Assembly (NCBI GenBank): GCA_002409145.1
Contig: DHUL01000019.1
Coordinates: 10,044 to 24,877 of the forward strand
Length of the DNA: 14,834 nucleotides
DNA from: Bacteroidales bacterium UBA5235
Lineage (GTDB): Bacteria; Bacteroidota; Bacteroidia; Bacteroidales; VadinHA17
Direction: 5' to 3'
Shown here: in pieces, positions 8,601 through 14,834 of the stretch
How positions within the stretch are numbered: the first letter of the stretch is position 1
How the letters are laid out: every line of letters begins with the position of its first letter
Notes under the pieces: generated by a model
Told to the model about the DNA's origin: nothing
Seen by the model: only the letters and a program-made list of their open reading frames with translations
Databases searched by the model: none
Made by a program: the position numbers and the translations under genes

Positions 8601-9980
8601 TATGCCTTCATCTCCCGGGATGATCCTTACCGGTTTCCAGAAATAGTTGTTAAAATCGAGCACATACCTGTTTCCCAGCGTGTCTGTAAGAATATCCGTA
8701 AAGACGTACCCTGAGGCCCTTATCTGCTCGCCGCTTATCCAGCCTGAAAACCTGAAGCCGGGAATTCCGTTCTCATCACCTGTGTATTCCAGATGTGCGA
8801 TATAGTTGCCTGAAGTCAGCAGAAGATCCTTCCGGTTACCGTTCTGAATAAGGCATAATCTGGAATGACAGTTAAGGAGTGAGATGTCAAGTCCTGAAAT
8901 GGTCACCTCACCCATCTCCCTGAACACAGGTTTCCTTTCTTCAGGTGGATTAACCCTTTTCAGGTAGGATACCTTCTGCCTGACAGCTCCTGCCATGACA
9001 ATAAGGTCGCTCAGTTCACCCGATTGCCCGGGATAAAGGAAAGGCCGGGCCATTGATCCTGTAAACTTTATCCCGGACTCCAGACCTTCGCCAAGAAGGA
9101 ATGGTTTTCCCGTTTCATCCTCTATTTTTTCCGGTGGTTTGATATAATCAAGTCCGAACTTTGACTGATATTCCGACCCTGATCTGTGAGCTGTTGGTTG
9201 TTTTGAATAGACTATCCCATCATATGCCGGACATCCGATACCTTCGGACAAATCAGGCATCCACCAAAGGTTACCTGCCGCATCACCGATTATCAGGTCT
9301 TTGTGGCGGTTCCCGGCACACTGATATACTCTTGGGAAGAGATAGTTGGAGTACTGGGAATCTGTATAACCGCCAAGGTCATCCTGCCTGGGCAGTCCGG
9401 GATTGTCAAAAGGTATATTGAAAACATATCTGCCGGTATGGACTCTGAGCACATTTTTGTCAGTCTTCTCATACATGATATTGTGTGGAGTACCTGTTGC
9501 AGGTATCAGATAAATAAATCCGTCACGATCGGCTGCTATAAGATCGGAGATGCCGTCACCGGTCCATTCCGTCGGGTGGAACATCAGTACATATTCATCA
9601 CATAGTTTATCAGGGGTCTGCATGAGCAGCTTCTCTTCAAAGGCAGGCATCCGGTATCTGAACAATCCGCTCCAGATACGGCTTATCAGGAGATCAGAGC
9701 TGTCAGTTTCCGAGCCGGAAATGAAGCCGATATCCATCACCATTCCAAGCGATACAGGTCCGTGATCCCACTTCAATTCCAAAGGAGGTCCTGCAACAAA
9801 CTCAAAAACACTTTCTCCAGGTACTGAATCGGGAAACGCTGAAACCTGTGGTGGATTGATTGAAAACACAGTTAAAGTACCGTGAGACAGGAAGAAGAAT
9901 AAAAGCACTCGCTGCAGAAACCTGTGAATACCGAAGGGACTTCCTGTATTCTTTTTGCTCCTGTCATAATCAATGTTCAT
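5601..9980 (-). CDS. Giant exported FG-GAP propeller fused to glycosidase-like module
   Basis: This 1459-residue protein has a basic N-terminus and a hydrophobic stretch (25-40) consistent with Sec export, with no lipobox. Residues about 70-700 contain repeated FG-GAP/VCBS-type blades such as DLIAADRDGFIYLIP (146-160), DLIIGDAAGNLWW (228-240) and HLVAATDKGHLYLLED (509-524). Three carry calcium-type acidic loops: 562-566, 634-638 and 684-688. Residues 731-818 hold two copies of an R-N-W-x-L-x-P helical motif. Residues about 890-1220 look like a TIM-barrel hydrolase with TASEYLTN (1035-1042), VWDWGW (1090-1095), SVSEWG (1115-1120) and SWTLGGYPSPN (1202-1212). The tail is largely helical. Its setting next to nagA/nagB and its resemblance to GH20-like hexosaminidase relatives suggest action on amino-sugar glycans, but I cannot name the family. 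The ATG sits in an ATGA overlap with nagA, which supports this start and translational coupling. Confidence 0.9.
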   Translation of the reverse strand: MNIDYDRSKKNTGSPFGIHRFLQRVLLFFFLSHGTLTVFSINPPQVSAFPDSVPGESVFEFVAGPPLELKWDHGPVSLGMVMDIGFISGSETDSSDLLISRIWSGLFRYRMPAFEEKLLMQTPDKLCDEYVLMFHPTEWTGDGISDLIAADRDGFIYLIPATGTPHNIMYEKTDKNVLRVHTGRYVFNIPFDNPGLPRQDDLGGYTDSQYSNYLFPRVYQCAGNRHKDLIIGDAAGNLWWMPDLSEGIGCPAYDGIVYSKQPTAHRSGSEYQSKFGLDYIKPPEKIEDETGKPFLLGEGLESGIKFTGSMARPFLYPGQSGELSDLIVMAGAVRQKVSYLKRVNPPEERKPVFREMGEVTISGLDISLLNCHSRLCLIQNGNRKDLLLTSGNYIAHLEYTGDENGIPGFRFSGWISGEQIRASGYVFTDILTDTLGNRYVLDFNNYFWKPVRIIPGDEGITLHYASDSLRIFDQNGTFTVPGETDPQYSPAWGYHRISGWDFNGSGRQHLVAATDKGHLYLLEDDPALKKQDQFMYRSAGPLRDSTGKVIRVHNRAIAVAADLNDDGIDDLIVGGISYQLGIKSDPEPGGGIFYMLNLGTDTLGIPLLTPPLPLDVGHDFKPRINSHMSLQMFDLDHDGFKEMILSLQDKGWNGRIYSKVPGKTAFAYTGRQIPMESIVEQLIDIDGDGQCEIVRPGDETGVGYYRRLIRQSGGPEPLLPAYFPDRLHAFIWRNWQLIPAEKLAEVVKTSVRNINTIAFAMGLPPQENVTPELAKRSYVTIIKRNWHLLPYDQLLEFLGWKPEMLSATLMEDDFLFHKLGDIKPDCDPLRYTQPDETDADAERKIAQVIREEFPERIICSGDILFRFLDELKRLPDEYGSSLSKPKNSTIRICYSYYASFGDPLLDKEKDPYPEAYLQKLSECGINGIWISGILYKLSPFPWDSGLSRGYELRLQNLREIIDRAGKYGIGVYLYLNEPRAMPLSFFNDRPELKGVTEGGLASLCTGNAEVRNYIVSSVSHICRNAPGLAGIITITASEYLTNCWSHGKGGTCHVCSVRGPARVISDLNGLFLKGIRKAVSNKEERQRLIVWDWGWKEQDRGSIIQHLPREAAAMSVSEWGIPLQRGGTVSTVNEYCMSVVGPGDHATETWRLASRRGCDLFAKIQANNSWEISTVPYIPVTENVARHAANLRETGIEGIMASWTLGGYPSPNLDVLRQITENPGITIDSAMNTVAEKWFGKETAPYAVKAWCGYSRAFNNFPYHQDVVYRAPLQNGPSNLLWPEPTNYKSSMVGFAYDDLDKWRTVYPPEVFMDLLDSVSCGFDRTISELSGSISPEEHENTNLAREIDIARTVSIHMKSVSNQARFILLRDKLNTPMTYKVAAGLLDDLKMIIADETELAKELYKIQLHDSRIGFEASNQYYYLPVDLVEKVLNCRYLIDTWLPEKKKQIFKYYHENE

Positions 9981-11176
9981 CTCTTTTCGATCAGAGTACT
10001 ATTACAGTCATAAACCTTTTTTCCTGCTTTAAAAGTCTGGTTTACTGTAATCCTTCCCTTTACTGTCCTGAATAGTACAAGGTCAGCCCTGGATCCTATA
10101 TTCAGACCATTTGGGATACCCGGAAATACAAGGTTTGAGGGGTTGACTGAAGCCATCTTCCAGGCCTCGGCCATTGAGCATATATTCTTGCTTGTCAGAT
10201 AGTTAATACAATCAATTAAAGTCACTGCCGAACCTGCAAGCAGATTTGGATTTTCAGCCATACAGAGTCTTCCTCCGGAAGTCAATACTACCGAACCGCC
10301 TATCAGTGAATTGTATTCTCCGGGATTCATACCCGTAAATTTTGTTGAATCACTTATCAAGACAGAATGATCACCTTTAACTTTGAACACTACCTTCATG
10401 AAGTTATCAGGGAGGTGGAAGCCGTCAGCAATGACAGAAGCCCACAGTTTTTCTTCGGCAAGTTGATCCCAGAGATAATTTGGATGTCTCGGAAGGAGCA
10501 GATGGGCGCCATTGCCCAGATGTGTCGACAACTTCGCACCTGCCATAACCGCTTGACTTATCTGGTCGGTATTGGCTCCGGTATGCCCCAGAGAGACTAT
10601 GATACCGATTTCACGGCATTTTGCGATAAACTCCAAAGCGCCAGGTATTTCCGGTGCAAGAGTGATCAGTTTTATCATTCCCCTGCTGCATTGCTGCCAC
10701 TCTTTAAGCAGACTGACATCCGGAAGGGTCATATATTCTTTGTTATGAGCTCCACGCGGACCATCATCTCCGGAAATAAAGGGACCTTCGAGATGAATTC
10801 CGGCAATAGCCCTACCTTCATCAGGATTATCATTACAAAAATTGCTTATTTGTAAAAGACTGTTTTTCAGGTCTTCACTGCCACAAGTGACAAGTGTGGG
10901 AAAGAAACTTGTGATACCATAACTATGCAGTGTGATAATAGCTGAGCATATATCATTATACGAGAACGGAAATGCATTGAAGTCAGCACCATAAATACCA
11001 TTTACCTGGATATCAAATAATCCGGGTGCAATGAATGGCAGATCACTTCTAGCTATTGACTTCTCATAGGAGATGTCTGCAATTGAACTTTCGGAGATAT
11101 CGATTGTGAGCGGTATTCCTGAAGTATACTCTATTCCTTCAATTCTTATATTGCCGTTACTTTCTGATCCTGCCAT
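9977..11176 (-). CDS. nagA: N-acetylglucosamine-6-phosphate deacetylase
   Basis: This cytoplasmic amidohydrolase removes acetate from GlcNAc-6-phosphate to give glucosamine-6-phosphate, the substrate of NagB encoded just upstream. In the 399-residue form, motifs that line up with E. coli NagA are DIQVNG (Gln57 and Asn59, the E. coli Q-x-N pair rather than the H-x-H of two-metal enzymes), HLEGPF (Glu130), GHTGA (His198), THLGNGAH (His219), IADGFHL (His254) and the catalytic Asp276 in ISDS. An Arg at 230 falls 11 residues after His219, as Arg227 does after His216 in E. coli. The usual HLxNAM...REPG stretch is altered to HLGNGAH...RHPN, so this is a divergent branch. I chose the ATG at 11176; the frame extends five codons to a TTG at 11191, which is less likely. 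It overlaps nagB by 20 bases and the next gene by 4. Confidence 0.92.
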   Translation of the reverse strand: MAGSESNGNIRIEGIEYTSGIPLTIDISESSIADISYEKSIARSDLPFIAPGLFDIQVNGIYGADFNAFPFSYNDICSAIITLHSYGITSFFPTLVTCGSEDLKNSLLQISNFCNDNPDEGRAIAGIHLEGPFISGDDGPRGAHNKEYMTLPDVSLLKEWQQCSRGMIKLITLAPEIPGALEFIAKCREIGIIVSLGHTGANTDQISQAVMAGAKLSTHLGNGAHLLLPRHPNYLWDQLAEEKLWASVIADGFHLPDNFMKVVFKVKGDHSVLISDSTKFTGMNPGEYNSLIGGSVVLTSGGRLCMAENPNLLAGSAVTLIDCINYLTSKNICSMAEAWKMASVNPSNLVFPGIPNGLNIGSRADLVLFRTVKGRITVNQTFKAGKKVYDCNSTLIEKR

Positions 11177-11960
11177 ATGATTGTTTATCAAGGAAAAGGA
11201 TGCACTGCGGATGCTCTCTTAAAATTGATCCTGGTACTGCATTTGTAATACTGCCTTCAAGGACCATCTTTACAGCGTTGCTTTTATTTGCACCGGGAGT
11301 CATACAATAAAGATAAGAAGCCGACATAATAGTCGGGATGGTAATAGTTATCGCTCTTCTGGGCACTTTATCTATATCATTGAAACATTTTTCGTCTACC
11401 TGCTGTTGCCTGCTTATCTCGTCAAGATCTATAGGTTTTACAACGGCAGAGTCGTCGAAATCAGCGGTTAAGGGTTCGTTAAATGCAACATGTCCGTTGG
11501 CTCCCAGGCCGAGCAGGACAATATCTATTGTTTCCTCAGCTAAAAGTTTTGAAAAGCGTTCACATTCTCTGACAGGATCATTTATGCCATCAATGAGGTA
11601 TACCTCTCCCGGATGAACATGACTGAATAATCTGTCTGAGAGAAAGAAGCCAAAACTGGAAGGATCATCTTTTCTGAGACCGATGTACTCATCCATATTG
11701 AAGACCGTGATTCTTGACCAGTCAATCTCATTATCATTTCTTAGAAACTTCAGGGTCTCTTCCTGGGAAGGTGCTGCAGCAAAAATCATCCTTATCCTGC
11801 CCTTTTGCTGTAATAAAGCTTTAATCTTTTCCGCTATTAATTCCCCGGAAGCTTTTCCCATCTCAGACCTGTCAGGGTAAACGAATACTTCCAGAGAATC
11901 TATCTTAAGGCTTTTTGCTTCTTTATTATTACTCATGGTAAAATTGTTTATCACATACAT
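11157..11960 (-). CDS. nagB: Glucosamine-6-phosphate deaminase (NagB-like)
   Basis: The 267-residue length matches the NagB family (E. coli, 266). The predicted reaction is glucosamine-6-phosphate to fructose-6-phosphate plus ammonia, in the cytoplasm. Visible active-site features are FNMDEYIG (Asp90, equivalent to E. coli Asp72), GLGANGHVAFNEP (His157 and Glu162, equivalent to His143 and Glu148; Asn155 replaces Asp141, as I recall for many Gram-positive NagB proteins) and Lys226 in the position of Lys208. The phosphate-cradling TGGTP loop near the N-terminus is replaced by AAPSQ (62-66), and no clear counterpart of Arg172 is seen, so substrate specificity may differ. The gene leads the tight nagB-nagA-5601..9980-2855..5614 series and follows a 105-base gap. 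Neither the ATG at 11960 nor the one at 11936 has a Shine-Dalgarno sequence; the shorter start (259 residues) is equally plausible and closer to E. coli at the N-terminus. Confidence 0.88.
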   Translation of the reverse strand: MYVINNFTMSNNKEAKSLKIDSLEVFVYPDRSEMGKASGELIAEKIKALLQQKGRIRMIFAAAPSQEETLKFLRNDNEIDWSRITVFNMDEYIGLRKDDPSSFGFFLSDRLFSHVHPGEVYLIDGINDPVRECERFSKLLAEETIDIVLLGLGANGHVAFNEPLTADFDDSAVVKPIDLDEISRQQQVDEKCFNDIDKVPRRAITITIPTIMSASYLYCMTPGANKSNAVKMVLEGSITNAVPGSILREHPQCILFLDKQSYGRIRK

Positions 11961-12065
11961 TTACATTGAACATCCATATCCGTAGTTTTTGTTGAAGCAT
12001 TCAGGAATGTGGGTGGTCTGTAAAATGAATGATTGTATATGTTTATTAGTTTCATTACTGTTTTG
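11961..12065 (-). other. Short gap between symporter and nagB
   Basis: This 105-base AT-rich gap could hold the promoter of the nagB-led gene series. I found no TAnnTTTG element on the minus strand, no convincing terminator and no small coding frame. A short CATTC/GAATG inverted repeat (11998-12009) is present but too small to interpret. Because all genes point the same way, transcription may simply run through from the symporter. Confidence 0.45.
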
Positions 12066-13568
12066 TTATTTGTGATTTTCGGCTTTAATTTCCTTCAAAT
12101 CATCATATTGAAGTGAATCAAGCAGTTTATTCACCTGTTCCGGAACTTTCTTTCCTGTGATCAGACCTGAAAAGACGTAGATCACCAATGAGCATAACAT
12201 AGGGCTTGCAATTTCCACGGCAAGTGAAGTCTGACCTGTAATTTTCAGGATGGCAAAAGTTATGATCCCGCAAACAATTGAAATTATTGCCGAGTTGCTG
12301 TTGCTCCTGCGGAACAAGGGCAGTAACCCAAGGATCATTGGTATTGATATAGGCCCGACCAGTGCTGCAAACCATGTTATGATCAGGCCAAAGACACCTC
12401 CGAATGAGTCGGAATAGACGGCGATCATGATGGTTAGAAAAGTAAACAGGAAGGTTGATACTCTTGCAAGAATGAGCATGGTCCGTGTGTTTGCCGTTTT
12501 CAGTTTTGGAAAAATATTCGGCAGAATGTCACGTGTTATGACGGCCGAGATAGTATTAGCGTCTGATGAAGTCATGGAGAGAGTATTTGTAAAGAGGGAG
12601 GCAAGAACGAGACCCAGCAATCCTGTCGGCAGGAATTTAAGCGCCATTAGTGCATACGATTGCGTCGGATCGGCAAGATCCCTGATGAAAATCGGTGCTG
12701 CGAATAACGGGAAGAATAATATCAACGGCCAGAGGAGATAGAGTACCGAAGAAAGCAACGCTGCTTTCTGTGCCTGTTTCCCTGACGGAGATGAGATAAA
12801 TCTTGTTGCCAGATGCCAGGTTCCTCCGCTGTAGCTAAAGAAATCAATTATAAGAATTGCGGCGAAAAACCCGATTGTATATGGCTGATTGAACATTTGC
12901 GAATGAGCATCAGGCAGACTGTCCCACATCGTAATATATCCCGCAAGCCCGTCTCCAAGTTCACGCAGGATCAGGAAAAACATTGTGAATCCGGCAACAA
13001 GCTGGATGATAAACTGTGCAAAGTCGTTAAGGACATCGGCCAGCAGACCTCCCAGAATGCCGTAGATCAGTGAAACGCTTCCTGCGATGAGTATGCCGGC
13101 AAGAAAGGGAATGCCTGTGAAGACATGAAGAAGGATGGCGATGGCAGCCCATTTTGCACCTACATCGAAGATCTTTATTATCACGCCGCTCCATGCCATA
13201 ATCTGCTGTGTAGTCAGATTATATCTCACGGAAAGATACTCGGTCGGCGATTGTATGCTTAGGCGGGAACGCAGTCTTGACCATTTCGGTGCCACCACAT
13301 GGGCAGCAATAATAGTTGATATAAATATTCCCCCTGCCCACCAGATATAGAGACTAAATCCGTGAGTGTATGCAACCCCGGCATAAGCAACGAATACGGC
13401 GCCGCTGTAACCTGATACATGATGCGAGATGCCTGTAAGCCACCATGGCAGTTTTCCGCCGGCTGTGAAATAATCAGCTGAATTGTGAACTCTCCTTGAT
13501 GCCCAGATGCCTACAGCAATAAGCAGAAGGAAATAGAAGACAAGTATTACATAATCAATTGGTTGCAT
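12066..13568 (-). CDS. Sodium:solute symporter (SSS family)
   Basis: The 500-residue protein has about 13 hydrophobic segments (for example 6-23, 70-92, 150-172, 176-203, 267-295, 312-332, 364-386, 391-420, 427-469), as expected for SSS carriers of the inner membrane. Family motifs are SADYFTAGGKLPWW (30-43), the helix-5 run YGILGGLLADVLNDFAQ (169-185), and LASLFTNTLSMTSSDANT (322-339), which corresponds to the Na2-site helix. It should couple sodium entry to uptake of a small organic solute. With a sialidase-like gene directly upstream and nagB-nagA downstream, a sialic acid, N-acetylhexosamine or related sugar is the likely cargo, but sequence motifs do not fix SSS substrates. The ATG immediately follows the TAG of the upstream gene with no spacer, and an AAAGGA-like Shine-Dalgarno lies inside the end of that gene. 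Confidence 0.93.
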   Translation of the reverse strand: MQPIDYVILVFYFLLLIAVGIWASRRVHNSADYFTAGGKLPWWLTGISHHVSGYSGAVFVAYAGVAYTHGFSLYIWWAGGIFISTIIAAHVVAPKWSRLRSRLSIQSPTEYLSVRYNLTTQQIMAWSGVIIKIFDVGAKWAAIAILLHVFTGIPFLAGILIAGSVSLIYGILGGLLADVLNDFAQFIIQLVAGFTMFFLILRELGDGLAGYITMWDSLPDAHSQMFNQPYTIGFFAAILIIDFFSYSGGTWHLATRFISSPSGKQAQKAALLSSVLYLLWPLILFFPLFAAPIFIRDLADPTQSYALMALKFLPTGLLGLVLASLFTNTLSMTSSDANTISAVITRDILPNIFPKLKTANTRTMLILARVSTFLFTFLTIMIAVYSDSFGGVFGLIITWFAALVGPISIPMILGLLPLFRRSNSNSAIISIVCGIITFAILKITGQTSLAVEIASPMLCSLVIYVFSGLITGKKVPEQVNKLLDSLQYDDLKEIKAENHK

Positions 13569-14834
13569 CTATCTTGAGTTCCTTTCTTTGTTATATTGGT
13601 TTAATTCATTTATCCTGATCTTAGCAATGTAGATTGCAGCCTTGCCCTCATGCGAGGAATAATAAGATATCCACAGGTGATTTTTATACCAGACCATCCC
13701 CGGATAACTGCAATCGCCACCACTTGGCAGGACCAGTACAGGGTTGAATCCCCCATCAGTTACAGTACCTATCACTGTCTTCGCTTCGCCGTCGATGAAA
13801 GTCCTTCCACCTGCTATGATGCGTCCGTCAGGTAAAGGTATTGCATCAGGTCCGCCGACAAAATACTCACACTCTTTCCAATGCCATTCAGTAAACGGGG
13901 AGGCAGCCTTGCCGATCAAAGCATGTCTGTTCCCCCTGTCTCTCCTTATCAACGCCATAAGTGTATCATTATCCCTCTGGAAGATAGCTGCCTCATTTGC
14001 AAAATCTTCAAGCTTAAAATCGCAGATCCGTTCATACTTCTTCCCGTCCCTGCTTTTGTACAGGGATGGGACCTTCCCATAAGCCACAATATAGATTTCC
14101 TTACCGTTACAGAATGGGTGCCATGGCCATGTGTTGTTGAAATCCAGGTCATAAAAGTCACTCCATTTTCTGCCGTTCTCCTTAAATGCAACAGCAGGTT
14201 TGTACCCTGTATGTTTACCCTCTTTGTAAATTGAAGCACCTATATGAAGCATGAGGGTGTTATCCGGGGTTATCAGGAGAGAAGGGTCTCTCAGGTCAAT
14301 TCCTTCACGCTCAAACAGGGCTGCTGATTTCCATTTCTTTCCGTCATAGCTTGTCAACACCCTGATTTTACCGTTCGTTCCAAGAACATGTTTTGTGGAT
14401 TCACGGAATGCACAGTACCATAATCCTTTATATCTGATTAGGCTGGTGAAGGCATTGTGGGGAGCTTCGTCCCAGATCCTTTCAACTGAGATTATCTCTG
14501 CCACGATTGGTTCCGCTTTACCTTCTGTTCTGCCCGTCGTGGTATCAGGGCACTTTATAATGCCTTCTCCTGATGACGAGTACAGCCACTCAACGGGTAC
14601 ATGGGTGACCTGAAGATCCTGAAGTCCGTTTCCGGTCTTTCTGCTTCCGGATGAATAACTCAGCAGGACTTCATTTCCTGAAAATTCTACTGACGGGTAG
14701 CAATACCAATGATCAGGAAGTGTTTCAATGGTTCTGACATGTGACCATGTTATACCCTCATCCCCTGATACTGCCATGCACAGAGGAGACCGCACTCCGG
14801 CCACATCAGGCTGGTCTGTCCCTTTTTTGTTCCA
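13569..14834 (-). CDS. Sialidase-like (BNR/Asp-box) protein, 5' end cut by window
   Basis: The frame is open to the last base of the window, giving 421 visible residues; the GTG at 14804 is internal rather than a real start. An exact Asp-box (S-x-D-x-G-x-T-W) reads SGDEGITW at visible residues 23-30, and weaker copies are SYDGKKW, ENGRKW and SRDGKKY further on. The first roughly 85 residues look like the last blades of one sialidase-type propeller, and the rest reads like a second propeller of about 300 residues that starts near VERIWDEAPHNAF and ends near ISYYSSHEGKAAIYIAKI. Known family roles include exo-alpha-sialidase and other sialidase-like glycan hydrolases. The catalytic Asp, Tyr/Glu pair and any signal peptide would lie mostly upstream of the window, so activity cannot be judged. 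It is probably co-transcribed with the symporter that starts at the base after its stop. Confidence 0.82.
   Translation of the reverse strand, partial: WNKKGTDQPDVAGVRSPLCMAVSGDEGITWSHVRTIETLPDHWYCYPSVEFSGNEVLLSYSSGSRKTGNGLQDLQVTHVPVEWLYSSSGEGIIKCPDTTTGRTEGKAEPIVAEIISVERIWDEAPHNAFTSLIRYKGLWYCAFRESTKHVLGTNGKIRVLTSYDGKKWKSAALFEREGIDLRDPSLLITPDNTLMLHIGASIYKEGKHTGYKPAVAFKENGRKWSDFYDLDFNNTWPWHPFCNGKEIYIVAYGKVPSLYKSRDGKKYERICDFKLEDFANEAAIFQRDNDTLMALIRRDRGNRHALIGKAASPFTEWHWKECEYFVGGPDAIPLPDGRIIAGGRTFIDGEAKTVIGTVTDGGFNPVLVLPSGGDCSYPGMVWYKNHLWISYYSSHEGKAAIYIAKIRINELNQYNKERNSR

Noticed and set aside
10367..10855. A 162-codon plus-strand open frame
   Set aside because: It lies entirely antisense to nagA, whose motifs are unmistakable; the plus-strand translation shows no recognisable domain.
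11189..11191. TTG as the nagA start
   Set aside because: An ATG five codons later gives a normal N-terminus and a smaller overlap with nagB; TTG is the rarer choice.
11998..12009. CATTC/GAATG inverted repeat upstream of nagB
   Set aside because: Five-base arms with a two-base centre are expected by chance in AT-rich sequence.
14802..14804. GTG as a start codon for the sialidase-like gene
   Set aside because: The frame stays open upstream to the window edge and the residues before it continue the propeller pattern, so the gene is cut rather than starting here.
1..14834. tRNA, rRNA, CRISPR array, insertion sequence or attachment site
   Set aside because: Coding sequence occupies nearly the whole window; I saw no transposase, no direct-repeat array and no RNA-gene-like stretch in the two short gaps.

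Overview
The window is a single-strand block: every credible gene reads on the minus strand, in transcription order from high to low coordinates. It looks like part of a glycan-use locus. The source is probably a member of the Bacteroidota. The evidence is that most starts lack a Shine-Dalgarno sequence, two large exported enzymes have lipoprotein signals, and the mix of large multidomain carbohydrate enzymes, a sodium-solute symporter and NagA/NagB is typical of that phylum. No rRNA or phylogenetic marker is present, so this is an inference; Planctomycetota or Verrucomicrobiota relatives are possible alternatives.

Layout, in transcription order: (1) 14834-13569, a sialidase-like beta-propeller protein cut at its 5' end by the window edge. 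(2) 13568-12066, an SSS-family symporter whose ATG directly follows the previous stop codon. (3) A 105-base gap. (4) 11960-11157, a NagB-like glucosamine-6-phosphate deaminase. (5) 11176-9977, NagA, overlapping nagB by 20 bases. (6) 9980-5601, a 1459-residue exported protein joining an FG-GAP-type propeller to a glycosidase-like module, overlapping nagA by 4 bases (ATGA). (7) 5614-2855, a 919-residue lipoprotein with a LamG-like domain and a GH42/GH-A-like barrel, overlapping the previous gene by 14 bases. (8) A 127-base gap holding a perfect 15-base palindrome. (9) 2727-1, a GH106-like lipoprotein that stays open to the window edge and so has no stop codon here.

A coherent reading, partly inferred, is as follows. 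The exported enzymes (sialidase-like, hexosaminidase-like candidate, GH42-like, GH106-like) strip a complex glycan that probably contains an N-acetylated amino sugar and possibly rhamnose. The symporter imports a released sugar. After phosphorylation by a kinase encoded elsewhere, NagA and NagB deacetylate it and then deaminate/isomerise it into glycolysis. No SusC/SusD pair, sugar kinase or regulator is visible in this window.

The best candidates for new biology are the 1459-residue propeller-enzyme fusion and the 919-residue LamG lipoprotein, neither of which I can place in a named glycosidase family. Next is the NagB-like protein, in which the usual phosphate-binding loop is replaced. Nothing in the window suggests a mobile element, CRISPR array or RNA gene, and no gene-free stretch exceeds about 130 bases.
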